DNA of 64,000 nucleotides from Sphingomonas_R arantia. GTDB taxonomy: Bacteria; Pseudomonadota; Alphaproteobacteria; Sphingomonadales; Sphingomonadaceae. The stretch spans positions 992,001-1,056,000 of the forward strand of contig NZ_JBHUGS010000001.1 in the NCBI RefSeq assembly GCF_042682045.1, written 5' to 3'. The position numbers and the translations under genes were made by a program. The notes under the pieces are model-generated. The model was not told the DNA's origin and searched no databases. It was given only the letters and a program-made list of their open reading frames with translations. Shown here in pieces: positions 55,729 to 64,000 of the stretch (positions within the stretch are counted from its first letter, which is position 1; each line of letters opens with the position of its first letter).

Positions 55729-56757
55729 TCAGCGGCCCGTGGGGCGGTAGATGGCGTCGAAGGTGCCGCCGTCGGCGAAGTGGGTGGTCTGCGCCTTGCG
55801 CCAACCGCCGAAGTCGCCGTCGATGGTGAGCAGCTTGGTCTGCGGGAATTTGGAGGCGTAGCGCGCGGCGACCTGGGGGTCGCGCGGGCGGTAGTGCGCC
55901 TTGGCGATCAGGTCCTGCGCGGCCGGGGTGTAGAGGAATTCAAGATAGGCCTTCGACACCGCGGCGGTGCCGTGGCGCTGCGCGTTCGCGTCGACCACCG
56001 CGACGGGCGGTTCCGCCAGGATCGAGACGGAGGGGACGACGATGTCGAACTTGCCGCGGCCCATTTCGTCGCGGGCCAGCATCGCCTCGTTCTCCCACGC
56101 GAGCAGCACGTCACCCAAGCCGCGTTCGGCGAAGGTGGTGGTGGAGCCGCGCGCGCCGGAGTCGAGCACGGGGACGTTCTTGTAGAGCCGCGTGACATAG
56201 TCGCGCGCGGCGGCGTCCGACCCGCCGGCCTGGCGTCCGTAGCCCCAGGCGGCGAGGTAGTTCCAGCGCGCGCCGCCGGACGTCTTGGGGTTCGGCGTGA
56301 TGACGGACACGCCGGGCTTCACCAGATCGGCCCAGTCGCGGATCTTCTTCGGGTTGCCCTTGCGGACGAGGAACACGATCGTGGAGTAATAAGGCGCGCT
56401 GTGGTCGGGCAGTTTCGCCTGCCAGTCCTGCGCGAGCAATTTGCGATCGGCCAGGATGTCGATGTCATAGGCGAGTGCCAGCGTCACGACGTCGGCCTCC
56501 AGCCCGTCGGCGACCGAGCGCGCCTGCTTGCCGGAGCCGCCATGGCTCATCCGGATCGACAGCGGCTTGCCAGTCTTCGCCTTCCAGTCGGCGATGAAGG
56601 CGGCGTTGATGCCGCGGTAGAGTTCGCGCGTGGGATCGTAGCTGACGTTCAGCAGCGTGCTGCCGTCCGTCTTGCTGCCGCCGGAGCAGCCGGGGAGCGT
56701 CGCGAGCGCGGCGAGGGCCAGCGCGATCGTCAGTCTGGCCTTGGTCGGTCGCGTCAT
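55729..56757 (-). CDS. Sulfate-binding protein, lipoprotein form
   Basis: A 342-residue periplasmic binding protein (Sbp/CysP family). [10 protein letters not shown] is a lipobox ending at about residue 22, so it is lipid-anchored rather than free. The family segments [30 protein letters not shown], and the conserved [18 protein letters not shown] with [11 protein letters not shown] are present. It delivers sulfate or thiosulfate to CysTWA. AAAGGGG precedes the ATG at 56757. Probably controlled by the Rrf2 gene just upstream. Confidence 0.92.
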   Translation of the reverse strand: MTRPTKARLTIALALAALATLPGCSGGSKTDGSTLLNVSYDPTRELYRGINAAFIADWKAKTGKPLSIRMSHGGSGKQARSVADGLEADVVTLALAYDIDILADRKLLAQDWQAKLPDHSAPYYSTIVFLVRKGNPKKIRDWADLVKPGVSVITPNPKTSGGARWNYLAAWGYGRQAGGSDAAARDYVTRLYKNVPVLDSGARGSTTTFAERGLGDVLLAWENEAMLARDEMGRGKFDIVVPSVSILAEPPVAVVDANAQRHGTAAVSKAYLEFLYTPAAQDLIAKAHYRPRDPQVAARYASKFPQTKLLTIDGDFGGWRKAQTTHFADGGTFDAIYRPTGR

Positions 56758-56828
56758 GATGATCCCCTTTCCGGCAGTCTGGTATTCCGGGTCCCGGCCG
56801 CTTGGCGAACAGGCAAAACTGTCAGCGA

Positions 56829-57257
56829 TCAAACCATAAGCTTTTCGACGGGCGGTTTATCGGACAGGCGGATCCGGTCGAGGATATTGGCGGTCTCGTC
56901 CCGCACCGTGAGCATGACGGCGCGCAGGCGGCATTCGTCCTCGTCCAGGCAATTGTCGCACGGCGCATGGTTGAGCCGGCTGGCGCAGGGAACGAGCGCC
57001 AGCGAGCCGCGCGTCAGCCGGACGATATCGCCGTAGGTCACTTCCTCCGGCGGGCGGGCGAGCCAGTAGCCGCCGACCTTGCCGCGCATCGTTTCGACCA
57101 GGCCCGCGCGTTTCATCTCGGACAGGATGACGGTCAGGAACTTGGCGGGAATATTCTGCGCCGCGACGATCTCGGTCAGCTGGACCGGCCCCTCGCCATA
57201 ACGGTCGGCAAGATGCTGGAGCGCGCGGGCGGCGTAGCGGGTGCGTTGCGATAACAT
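56829..57257 (-). CDS. Rrf2-family regulator with a four-cysteine cluster, next to the sulfate operon
   Basis: A 142-residue winged-helix regulator (IscR/CymR/NsrR family). The N-terminal DNA-binding domain includes [13 protein letters not shown] and [20 protein letters not shown] with the [12 protein letters not shown] wing. Cysteines C91, C100, C103 and C109 could bind an iron-sulfur cluster; IscR uses three Cys and a His. The gene precedes the sulfate-binding-protein gene by 72 bases on the same strand, so it probably governs sulfate uptake, like CymR. That role is inference. Confidence 0.85.
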   Translation of the reverse strand: MLSQRTRYAARALQHLADRYGEGPVQLTEIVAAQNIPAKFLTVILSEMKRAGLVETMRGKVGGYWLARPPEEVTYGDIVRLTRGSLALVPCASRLNHAPCDNCLDEDECRLRAVMLTVRDETANILDRIRLSDKPPVEKLMV

Positions 57258-57375
57258 GTGATTGTCTATCTAGGGGGTCGGGATATCGAAGCCAAGCGGC
57301 CCGCTTGCGTTTCGTGATGGCCGGATGTAGGGGCGCGGGACGACATGCGGCCGTGCGCCGCAGCGTCGACGATGT

Positions 57376-57453
57376 GGCGGCCATAGCTCAATTGGTTAGA
57401 GCGCCGGTTTGTGGTACCGGAGGTTGCGGGTTCAATCCCCGTTGGCCGCCCCA
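57376..57453 (+). tRNA. tRNA-His(GTG)
   Basis: The extra G at position -1 (57376) faces C73, the tRNA-His hallmark. Acceptor GCGGCCA pairs with TGGCCGC, followed by C and CCA. The anticodon stem CCGGT/ACCGG encloses TTGTGGT (anticodon GTG), and the T arm is GCGGGTTCAATCCCCGT. Confidence 0.95.
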
Positions 57454-57562
57454 TCCCCCCTGATATTCCCGACAGCGCGATCGGCCTTTTTGGGCTGGTA
57501 TCGCGCGTGTCCGAACATTATTGCCTCCATTCGCAATATAATGTCGCGTTAGGATTTCGGCC

Positions 57563-58606
57563 ATGACCGCCCCGTGGGACTATCTGGATTATGACGACCA
57601 TGAGGGTCTGCATTTCTTCCGGGATCGGGCGAGCGGCCTGACCGCGGTCATCGCGATCCATTCGACCACGCTTGGGCCGGCGGCCGGCGGCACGCGGTAC
57701 TGGGCGTATGACGATGCCGAACTGGCAGTGACCGACGTGCTGCGCCTGTCGCGCGGCATGAGCTACAAGAATGCGATGGCCGGGCTGCCGCTGGGTGGCG
57801 GCAAGGCGGTGATCCTGGCGGACGGTGCGCGGGGCAAGTCGCCCGAACTGCTCGCCGCGTTCGGGCGAGCGGTCGATTCGCTGGGTGGTCGTTATGTGAC
57901 CGCGGAGGATGTCGGCATCACGCTGGCCGACATGGTCGCGGTGCGCGAGCAGACGCGGTTCGTGTCGGGCCTGCCGGCCGAGGGCGGTGCCGCCGGTGGC
58001 GATCCGGGGCCGTTCACGGCGCAGGGCATCTTCCTGGGGATCGAAGCGGCGGTGCGGCGGCGGCTGAAGCGCGATCTGGACGGCGTGCATGTCGCGATTC
58101 AGGGCGTGGGGTCGGTCGGCGGCGGGCTGGCGCGGCGGCTGGCGGCGCGTGGGGCGAAGCTGACGCTGGCGGATGTCGATGCGGACCGTGCGGCGCGGCT
58201 GGCCGAGGAGCTGGGCGGGCGGGCGGTTGCGGCGGCGGACATCCTGCGCGTCGAGGCGGACGTGGTGAGCCCGAACGCGCTGGGCGCGATCCTGGACGAG
58301 GCGACGATCGCCGGGCTGTCCGCGCCGATCGTGGCGGGCGGGGCGAACAACCAGCTGGAGACCCCGGCGGACGGCGGGCGGTTGCAGGCGCGCGGCATCC
58401 TGTATGCGCCGGATTATGTGATCAACGCGGGCGGGATCATGAGCGTCGGGGTGGAATATCTCGGGCAGGGCGACCGCGATGCGGTGGAAGCGCGGATCGC
58501 GGCGATCCCGGAGCGGCTGAACGCGATCTGGGACGAGAGCGACGCCAGCGGCGACAGCGCGGCCGCGGTTTCCGACCGGATGGCGCAGCGGCTGATCGGT
58601 CGGTAG
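57563..58606 (+). CDS. Leucine/phenylalanine dehydrogenase-type amino acid dehydrogenase
   Basis: A 347-residue member of the Glu/Leu/Phe/Val dehydrogenase family, which deaminates amino acids to 2-oxo acids with NAD. It has GPAAGGTRYWAY, the catalytic Lys region GLPLGGGKAVIL, TAEDVGIT, the NAD loop VAIQGVGSVGGGLARRL, and VAGGANNQL with YAPDYVINAGGIM. Its size and motifs match Leu/Phe dehydrogenases rather than GDH. Single gene after tRNA-His. Confidence 0.9.
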   Translation: MTAPWDYLDYDDHEGLHFFRDRASGLTAVIAIHSTTLGPAAGGTRYWAYDDAELAVTDVLRLSRGMSYKNAMAGLPLGGGKAVILADGARGKSPELLAAFGRAVDSLGGRYVTAEDVGITLADMVAVREQTRFVSGLPAEGGAAGGDPGPFTAQGIFLGIEAAVRRRLKRDLDGVHVAIQGVGSVGGGLARRLAARGAKLTLADVDADRAARLAEELGGRAVAAADILRVEADVVSPNALGAILDEATIAGLSAPIVAGGANNQLETPADGGRLQARGILYAPDYVINAGGIMSVGVEYLGQGDRDAVEARIAAIPERLNAIWDESDASGDSAAAVSDRMAQRLIGR

Positions 58607-58631
58607 CGCGGGCGCTGTTCGAGAGAAGGCA

Positions 58632-58662
58632 GCGGGATCCCGGATCAGGTCCGGGATGACCG
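58632..58662. repeat. Dispersed palindrome family R4, half copy
   Basis: GATCCCGGATCAGGTCCGGG with ATGACCGT following equals one arm of 16901-16983. Confidence 0.65.
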
Positions 58663-58691
58663 TGTAGTTGGGGGCTCATTCTCCCGCCCCA

Positions 58692-58815
58692 CCCGCTTGT
58701 CCTGAGTAGGGACTGAGCGCAGTCGAAGGCCCGTATCGAAGGGGCTGCGCGATGCTTCGATACGAGCCCTCGATACGCGCAAAGGCGCTACTCGGTCTCT
58801 ACTCAGCACGAACGG
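58692..58815. repeat. Dispersed palindrome family R5, copy 2 (opposite orientation)
   Basis: CTGAGTAGGGACTGAGCGCA at the left and TCTACTCAGCACGAACGG at the right match the reverse complement of 39184-39321, with GTATCGAAGG and CTTCGATACG inside. Confidence 0.8.
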
Positions 58816-58845
58816 TGGTTGGTGGTTCGGACAAAAGGGCGCTGG

Positions 58846-59781
58846 CTAGAGGCTGGGTGCCGTCACCGTCCGCCGCAGATAATGTTCGCGCCAGGCGGTC
58901 AGGAGGCCGCCGGCGACCACGAGTGCCGCGCCCAGCAACGTCGTCGCGACGGGCGCGTGGGCGAAGACGAGCCAGCCGAAGAGCGTGGCCCAAAGGATCT
59001 GGAGATAGTCGAGCGGGGCGACGACGGCGACGGGCGCGTGTTGCAGCGAGGCGGTCATCATGAGCTGTCCGGCGATGCCGACCACGCCGGCGGCGACGAG
59101 CAGCGCCCAGGTCGTGGCGTCGTGGCGTTGGCCGAACCAGGGGAGGGCGAGGAGGCCGGCAACGGTGGTGGCGACGGTGAACCAGAACACGATCGCGGCG
59201 ATGCCCTCGCTCTTGCCGATCTGGCGGAGCGTGATGGCGACGCCGGCCTGGCCGACCGCGGCGGCGACCGCGACCGCGACGCCGACGATCGGGAGTGCGT
59301 CGCTGCCCGGCTGCATCACGATCAGGACGCCGGTGAAGCCCATCGCGACCGCCGCCCAGCGGTAACGCCCGACGCGTTCGGACAGCACGAAGACCGACAG
59401 GATCGTCGCGAACACCGGGGCGGCGAAGGTGATCGTCGTCGCCTCCGCCAGCGGCAGCAGGATCAGCGCCTCGAAGGTGAGGACCATAGAGACGAGGCCG
59501 ATGGCGGAGCGGGTCAGGTGGGCGAGCGGCCGCTTGGTGCGGAGCGCGCCGAGGCCGGGGCCGAGCAGGACCCAGGCGAGCAGGACCGGCAGGCCGAAGC
59601 CGTTGCGGTAGAGGATCATTTCCGGCGCGGTGACGCCGCGTTCGCTCGACAGTTTGAGCGCGACCGCCATGATCGCGAAACAGGAGGCCGAGCCGAGCCG
59701 GAGCGCGATGCCGAGCAATGGGCGATCGGCGGCGGGCGCGACCTTTGCGGGGGTCGCGGGCAATGGGGTGGGGTTCGGCAT
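58846..59781 (-). CDS. DMT superfamily (EamA) transporter
   Basis: A 311-residue protein with ten hydrophobic helices in two EamA repeats. It has IALRLGSASCFAIMAVALKL and ILYRNGFGLPVLLAWV in the first half, with ATTITFAAPVFATILSVFVL at its end, and WAAVAMGFTGVLIV and LDYLQILWATLFGWLVF in the second. The substrate is unknown; close relatives export amino acids, metabolites or drugs. It is divergent from the ccm operon. Confidence 0.88.
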   Translation of the reverse strand: MPNPTPLPATPAKVAPAADRPLLGIALRLGSASCFAIMAVALKLSSERGVTAPEMILYRNGFGLPVLLAWVLLGPGLGALRTKRPLAHLTRSAIGLVSMVLTFEALILLPLAEATTITFAAPVFATILSVFVLSERVGRYRWAAVAMGFTGVLIVMQPGSDALPIVGVAVAVAAAVGQAGVAITLRQIGKSEGIAAIVFWFTVATTVAGLLALPWFGQRHDATTWALLVAAGVVGIAGQLMMTASLQHAPVAVVAPLDYLQILWATLFGWLVFAHAPVATTLLGAALVVAGGLLTAWREHYLRRTVTAPSL

Positions 59782-59873
59782 GTCGGGCGGGCGTCTAGGC
59801 GGGCGACTCCCGGTGCGGCAAGCGCGATCGGTTCTTTCACGGGCGGCGAACAGCCTCTATGCAGCGATGAAAC

Positions 59874-60593
59874 ATGCACGCTTTCGCCAACCCGACCAGA
59901 TTTCTGGGGATCGCCCGGCCGGTGACGCCGTGGGCGTTGTGGGGCGGCGTGCTGCTGTCGCTGGTCGGGCTGGCCAGCGGGTTGTGGCTGACGCCGGCGG
60001 ACTATCTGCAGAAGGACAGCGTGCGGATCCTGTACGTCCATGTGCCGGCCGCGTGGCTGGGGATGGCGGGCTGGACCGGGATCGCGTTGGCGAGCCTGAT
60101 GCAGCTGGTGTGGCGGCATCCGTTGGCGGCGGTCGCGGGGCGCGCGCTGGCGGTGCCGGGGGCGGTGTTCGCGGCGCTGTGCCTGGCGACGGGATCGATC
60201 TGGGGCCGGCCGACCTGGGGAACGTGGTGGGAATGGGACGGGCGGCTGACGTCGATGCTCGTGCTGTTCTTCCTCTACCTCGGCTATATCGCGCTGGCGC
60301 AGGCCTATGCCGATCGCGGGGCGGGCGGGCAGCGGATCGTGGCGATCTTCGGCATCGTCGGCGCGGTGAACGTGCCGGTGATCCGCTATTCCGTGGTGTG
60401 GTGGCGGACGCTGCATCAGGGGCAGAGCATCAGCCTGACAGGGACGACGATCGACGGGGCGATCCTGTGGCCGCTGCCGATCGTGGTGGTGGGGTTCACG
60501 CTGATCTTTACCGCGGTGGTGCTGATGCGGATGCGGGCGATGCTGGCGGACGCCAAGGTCGAGGCGCGGTTGCGGCGGATGGCGCGCGCATGA
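59874..60593 (+). CDS. ccmC: Heme exporter / cytochrome c biogenesis protein CcmC
   Basis: A 239-residue membrane protein with six hydrophobic segments. The tryptophan-rich heme-handling signature WGRPTWGTWWEWDGRLTS is near 115, and conserved histidines in YVHVPAAW and WRTLHQGQS bind heme. CcmC loads heme onto CcmE in system I cytochrome c maturation. ATGA overlaps join ccmC-D-E. ccmA and ccmB, normally just upstream, are absent here and must lie elsewhere if this is system I. Confidence 0.95.
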   Translation: MHAFANPTRFLGIARPVTPWALWGGVLLSLVGLASGLWLTPADYLQKDSVRILYVHVPAAWLGMAGWTGIALASLMQLVWRHPLAAVAGRALAVPGAVFAALCLATGSIWGRPTWGTWWEWDGRLTSMLVLFFLYLGYIALAQAYADRGAGGQRIVAIFGIVGAVNVPVIRYSVVWWRTLHQGQSISLTGTTIDGAILWPLPIVVVGFTLIFTAVVLMRMRAMLADAKVEARLRRMARA

Positions 60594-60718
60594 ACCCCTG
60601 GCCGTTCGTGATCGCCGCCTATGCCATCGTGACCGGTGGGACGGGTGCGCTGTGCCTGTGGGCGCATGTCGCGATGCGGCGGGCGGAGCGGCGCGCCGAC
60701 GCGGTGCTGAAGAAATGA
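60590..60718 (+). CDS. ccmD: CcmD, small heme exporter subunit
   Basis: A 42-residue protein: one helix (PWPFVIAAYAIVTGGTGALC) then a basic tail (MRRAERRADAVLKK). It helps release holo-CcmE from CcmABC. It overlaps ccmC and ccmE by ATGA at both ends. Confidence 0.9.
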   Translation: MNPWPFVIAAYAIVTGGTGALCLWAHVAMRRAERRADAVLKK

Positions 60719-61167
60719 AGGCGAAGCATCAGCGGCTGACGCTGGCGGTGCTGGCGATCGTTGCGGTCGTCGGCGCGGCGTTGCTGGCGATGTCCGCGCT
60801 CAAGGATCAGGCGGCCTATTTCTATACGCCGAGCGATGCGGTGCGGGACGGCGTGCAGCCGGGGCGTGCGGTGCGGCTGGGCGGAATGGTGGCGGACCGG
60901 TCGATCGTGCGTGCGGCCGACGGGGTGACGATCCGCTTCGTCGTGACGGACGGCGCGCAGACGGTGCCGGTGCGCTACACCGGGATCGTGCCGGATTTGT
61001 TCAAGGAAAATAGCGGCGTGGTGGCAGAGGGGGCGTTCGTGCCCGGCGGCGGGTTCGTCGCGACGAACATCCTGGCCAAGCATGACGAACGCTACATGCC
61101 GCCGCAGGTGGCGGGCGAGATGCACAAGTCCGAGAGTATCGCGCCGGCGAAGGGCGGCAGGACGTGA
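60715..61167 (+). CDS. ccmE: Periplasmic heme chaperone CcmE
   Basis: A 150-residue anchored chaperone: a basic N-terminus with a TM helix (10-27), an OB-fold, and the covalent heme-binding histidine with tyrosine in LAKHDERYMPP. It passes heme to CcmF. The stop overlaps the GTG start of ccmF (GTGA). Confidence 0.95.
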   Translation: MKAKHQRLTLAVLAIVAVVGAALLAMSALKDQAAYFYTPSDAVRDGVQPGRAVRLGGMVADRSIVRAADGVTIRFVVTDGAQTVPVRYTGIVPDLFKENSGVVAEGAFVPGGGFVATNILAKHDERYMPPQVAGEMHKSESIAPAKGGRT

Positions 61168-63089
61168 TCGCGGAGTTCGGCCTTGCCGCGCTGTGGCTGG
61201 CGGCGGCACTGTCGGTGTTGCAGCTCGCGCTGTCGGCGATCGGGCTGACCGGCGGGCGCGATGCGCTGCTGGTGCCGGTGCGGTCGGTGGCGGTGGTGCA
61301 GGGTGCGCTGACCATGCTGGCGTTCGCGGCGCTGATCGCGCTGTTCGTGCGGGTCGACCTGTCCGTCGCGCTGGTGGCGGCGAACGACCATAGCCAGAAG
61401 CCCTTGCTGTACCGCTTCGCCGGCACGTGGGGGAACCATGAGGGGTCGATGCTGCTGTGGGTGGCGGTGCTGGGGCTGGCGGGGGCGGCGGTCGCTTTGC
61501 TGGAGCGGCGGTTGGCGGAACGGACGTTGGTCGCGACGCTGGGCGCGCAGGCGTTCATCGCGATCGGGTTCTTCGCGTTCCTGCTGTTCGCGTCGAACCC
61601 GTTCGCGCGGCTGGACCCGGCGCCGGCGGAGGGGCTGGGGCTCAATCCGCTGTTGCAGGACCCGGGCTTGGCGTTCCATCCGCCGACGCTGTATTTCGGC
61701 TATGTCGGGTTGTCGGTGGCGTTCTCGTTTGCGGTCGGCGCGCTGGTGACGCGCGACGTGGGGCCGGTGTTCGCGCGGGCGATGCGGCCGTGGGTGCTGG
61801 GGGCGTGGATCTTCCTGACGTTGGGCATCACGGCGGGGAGTTACTGGGCCTATTACGAGCTCGGCTGGGGCGGCTGGTGGTTCTGGGATCCGGTCGAGAA
61901 CGCCTCGCTGATGCCGTGGCTGGCGGCGACCGCCTTGCTCCATTCGGTGACGGTGCTGGCGACGCGTGACGGGTTGCGCGCGTGGACGATCATGCTGGCG
62001 GTGATCGCCTTTTCGATGAGCATGGTGGGGACGTTCCTGGTGCGGTCGGGCATCCTGACCAGCGTGCATGCGTTCGCGGTCGATCCGACGCGGGGCGGGT
62101 TCATCCTTGCGTTGCTGGCGATCTATATCGGTGGGGCGTTGGCGCTGTTCGCGCTCCGCGTCGGGACGGTGCGCGAGGGGCAGCGGTTCGACGCGGTCAG
62201 CCGGGAGGGGGCGCTGGTGGCGAACAACCTGCTGCTGTCCGCGATCCTGGGCGTGGTGCTGATCGGGACGCTGTATCCGCTGGCGGTCGAGGGGCTGACG
62301 GGGGGCAAGCTGTCGGTCGGGCCGCCTTATTTCAATGCGGCGGCTGGGCCGTTGGCGCTGGTGCTGGTGGCGATGATGGGGGCGGGGCCGCTGGTGCGGT
62401 GGCGGCGTGACGATGGGGTCGCGGTGCTGAAGCGGATGGCGGTGCCGATCGTGGTCGCGGTGGTGGCCTGCGTTGCGGTGTGGCTGCGTGCGCCGGGGAT
62501 CCGGGTGCTGCCGCTGCTTGGGCTGACCGTGGCGGCGGGGGCGGCGGTGGCGAGCGTCGCGCCGCTGTGGAAGCGCAAGCTGTGGCGGACGCCGCTGTTC
62601 ACCTACGGGATGGTCGTGGCGCATCTCGGCATCGCGGTGGCGCTTGCGGGCATGGCGTCGGAGGCGGCCTTTACGCAGGAGACGCTGGTCGCGGCGCGGC
62701 CGGGGGAGACGCACCGGGTGGGGCCGTGGGCGCTGCGGTTCGACGGGGTGGAGCCGATCGCGGGCGAGAACTGGACCGCGATCGAGGGGACGCTGACGGC
62801 GCGGCGCGGCGACGATGCGGGTTATGTGATGCGTCCGCAGGCGCGGGCGTTCTCCGCGCCGCCGACCGAGACGAGCGAGGCGGCGATCCGGACCGTGCTG
62901 GACGGGCAGCTCTACGTCGTGCTGGGCAAGGCGGACGAGCAAGGGCGCTGGCAGTTGCGGCTGTGGTGGAAACCCTATGTGACGCTGATCTGGCTGGGTG
63001 GTGGGCTCGTGGCGCTCGGCGGTCTGCTGTCGCTGATCGGGCGGGTGCTGCGCGAGCGGCGGTCACGGATGGTGGAGCAGTACGCATGA
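61164..63089 (+). CDS. ccmF: Cytochrome c heme lyase CcmF
   Basis: A 641-residue, roughly 15-helix membrane protein. The signature GWGGWWFWDPVENASLMPWL is near 232, and NDHSQKPLLYRFAGTWGNHEGS and DPGLAFHPPTLYFGYVG are also characteristic. It ligates heme from CcmE to the CxxCH motifs of apocytochromes. The start is GTG at 61164. The single-heme cytochrome c at 29560-30006 is a plausible client. Confidence 0.95.
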   Translation: MIAEFGLAALWLAAALSVLQLALSAIGLTGGRDALLVPVRSVAVVQGALTMLAFAALIALFVRVDLSVALVAANDHSQKPLLYRFAGTWGNHEGSMLLWVAVLGLAGAAVALLERRLAERTLVATLGAQAFIAIGFFAFLLFASNPFARLDPAPAEGLGLNPLLQDPGLAFHPPTLYFGYVGLSVAFSFAVGALVTRDVGPVFARAMRPWVLGAWIFLTLGITAGSYWAYYELGWGGWWFWDPVENASLMPWLAATALLHSVTVLATRDGLRAWTIMLAVIAFSMSMVGTFLVRSGILTSVHAFAVDPTRGGFILALLAIYIGGALALFALRVGTVREGQRFDAVSREGALVANNLLLSAILGVVLIGTLYPLAVEGLTGGKLSVGPPYFNAAAGPLALVLVAMMGAGPLVRWRRDDGVAVLKRMAVPIVVAVVACVAVWLRAPGIRVLPLLGLTVAAGAAVASVAPLWKRKLWRTPLFTYGMVVAHLGIAVALAGMASEAAFTQETLVAARPGETHRVGPWALRFDGVEPIAGENWTAIEGTLTARRGDDAGYVMRPQARAFSAPPTETSEAAIRTVLDGQLYVVLGKADEQGRWQLRLWWKPYVTLIWLGGGLVALGGLLSLIGRVLRERRSRMVEQYA

Positions 63090-63616
63090 CCAAGGCGGGT
63101 GTGCGCTGGCTGTTGTGGGTGCCGTTGGTGGCGTTCCTGCTGTTCCTGGGGCTTGTCGCGGGCGGGCTGCTGCGGCCGGCGGACCGGACGATCGTGTCGC
63201 GGCTGGTGGGGCAGCCGATGCCGGCTATCGCTTTGCCGGCGGCGTCTGCGTCGCGGCCGGGGTTGAGCGCGACGGCCGGCGGCGCGCGGCTGGTGAACGT
63301 GTTCGCCAGCTGGTGCGTGCCGTGCGCGGCGGAGGCGCCGCAGCTGGCGGCGCTGGCCAAGGCGGGCGTGCCGATCGACGCAATCGCGATCCGCGACACG
63401 CGCGCGGACGTCGACCGGTTCCTGGCGCGCTACGGCAATCCCTATCGCGCGATCGGCAGCGATACGGACAGCCGGGTGCAGATGGCGCTCGGATCGTCGG
63501 GCGTGCCGGAGACGTTCGTGGTGGACGGGCGCGGCATCATCCGGGCGCAGAAAATCGGCGATATCCGACCGGAGGATGTGGCCGGGCTGGTCGCTGCGGT
63601 GCAGGCGCTGCGATGA
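63086..63616 (+). CDS. ccmG: Thiol:disulfide interchange protein CcmG/DsbE
   Basis: A 176-residue thioredoxin-like protein with an N-terminal TM anchor (10-28), the active site WCVPC near 75 in VFASWCVPCAAEAPQL, and the cis-proline in GVPETFVVDG. It reduces apocytochrome cysteines in the periplasm. ATGA overlap with ccmF and ccmH. Confidence 0.93.
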   Translation: MTKAGVRWLLWVPLVAFLLFLGLVAGGLLRPADRTIVSRLVGQPMPAIALPAASASRPGLSATAGGARLVNVFASWCVPCAAEAPQLAALAKAGVPIDAIAIRDTRADVDRFLARYGNPYRAIGSDTDSRVQMALGSSGVPETFVVDGRGIIRAQKIGDIRPEDVAGLVAAVQALR

Positions 63617-64000
63617 GGTTTGCGATTGCCTTGGCATTGATGACGGCGCCCGTGATGGCGGCGGCGCAGTCCGGCGTGCCGCCTGCCGCATTGAGCGATA
63701 CGCAGTTGCCCGACCCGGCGGCGGAGGCGCGCGCGACGGCGTTGATGCAGACGCTGCGTTGCCTGGTGTGCCAGGGGCAGTCGATCGCCGATTCCGATGC
63801 GGATATGGCGGGCGACATGCGCGCGCTGGTCCGGCGGCGGATCGCGGCGGGCGAGCGGCCGGAGGATATCCGGGCATGGCTGGTGCAGCGTTACGGGGAC
63901 TGGGTGACGTACGACCCGCCGCTGAACGCGGTGACGTGGCCGTTGTGGGCGCTGCCGGTGCTGCTGCTGGTCGTCGGCGCGTTCGTCGCGCGTGGCAGTT
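63613..64000 (+). CDS. ccmH: Cytochrome c biogenesis protein CcmH, cut by the window edge
   Basis: The first 129 residues are present: a signal peptide (MRFAIALALMTAPVMAAAQ), the redox motif LRCLVCQGQSIADSDADMA, and a hydrophobic helix (WPLWALPVLLLVVGAFVARG) near the end. CcmH holds the apocytochrome for CcmF. In some relatives a CcmI-like TPR part is fused or follows; that lies beyond the window. Confidence 0.92.
   Translation, partial: MRFAIALALMTAPVMAAAQSGVPPAALSDTQLPDPAAEARATALMQTLRCLVCQGQSIADSDADMAGDMRALVRRRIAAGERPEDIRAWLVQRYGDWVTYDPPLNAVTWPLWALPVLLLVVGAFVARGS

Overview
The window reads as one contiguous piece of a GC-rich alphaproteobacterial chromosome, most likely Sphingomonas or a close relative. 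Supporting signs are the fused ThiS-ThiG protein, the tig-clpP-clpX-lon-hupB protein-quality locus, GGAAC-N17-GTT (EcfG-like) promoters, DUF4169 and CsbD proteins, and dense intergenic palindromic repeats of sphingomonad type. I see no integrase, transposase, phage gene, CRISPR array or recognisable defence island. Most genes are housekeeping or common accessory genes. Many are translationally coupled through ATGA, GTGA or TGATG overlaps.

Layout. 1-10 kb: a PLP-dependent sulfur amino acid enzyme (cut by the left edge), galE-pgeF, a YihY/BrkB membrane protein, a ParA ATPase, aroQ-accB-accC, thiSG and csbD. 10-17 kb: an ankyrin-like membrane protein, a ThDP enzyme coupled to a small exported protein, an aldehyde dehydrogenase, and a 3-oxoacid CoA-transferase operon (scoA, scoB) with a HAD-phosphatase lipoprotein gene between the two subunits. 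17-25 kb: tRNA-Arg, dapB-nth, tRNA-Gly, an arsenic operon arsR-arsC-arsB-ynfA-arsH, a TonB-like exported protein and a serine hydrolase. 25-33 kb: leuCD, a stress-type SDR, an AT-rich islet with a zinc-ribbon membrane protein, rnc-era-cytochrome c, DUF4169, VOC and DedA genes. 33-42 kb: a CHASE3/PAS histidine kinase with two degenerate receiver domains plus its response regulator, divergent MscS and MFS genes around a symmetric EcfG-like promoter, an amidase and a sulfotransferase-like gene. 42-51 kb: tRNA-Val, hupB, lon, clpX, clpP, a glycosyltransferase, tig and tRNA-Leu. 51-58 kb: an aldose epimerase, DUF188, cysA-cysW-cysT-sbp and an Rrf2 regulator, tRNA-His and a Leu/Glu-type dehydrogenase. 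58-64 kb: an EamA transporter and ccmC-D-E-F-G-H, cut by the right edge.

The most interesting structure is in the non-coding DNA. Several families of dispersed palindromes occupy the gaps. Two copies of the commonest family carry, at exactly the same internal site, inserts of 86 and 60 bases that fold into the same three-stem Y shape with almost unrelated sequences (557-642 and 25187-25246). Some repeats have also become part of genes: one supplies the start and signal peptide of the lipoprotein between scoA and scoB, another the C-terminus of the DUF4169 protein. Second in interest is a set of EcfG-type promoter matches, one of them a perfect inverted repeat able to fire in both directions between mscS and the MFS gene.

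Limits: all calls come from reading the sequence and translations by eye. Family names rest on remembered motifs, start codons are judged from ribosome-binding sites, and no database search, folding or alignment program was run.
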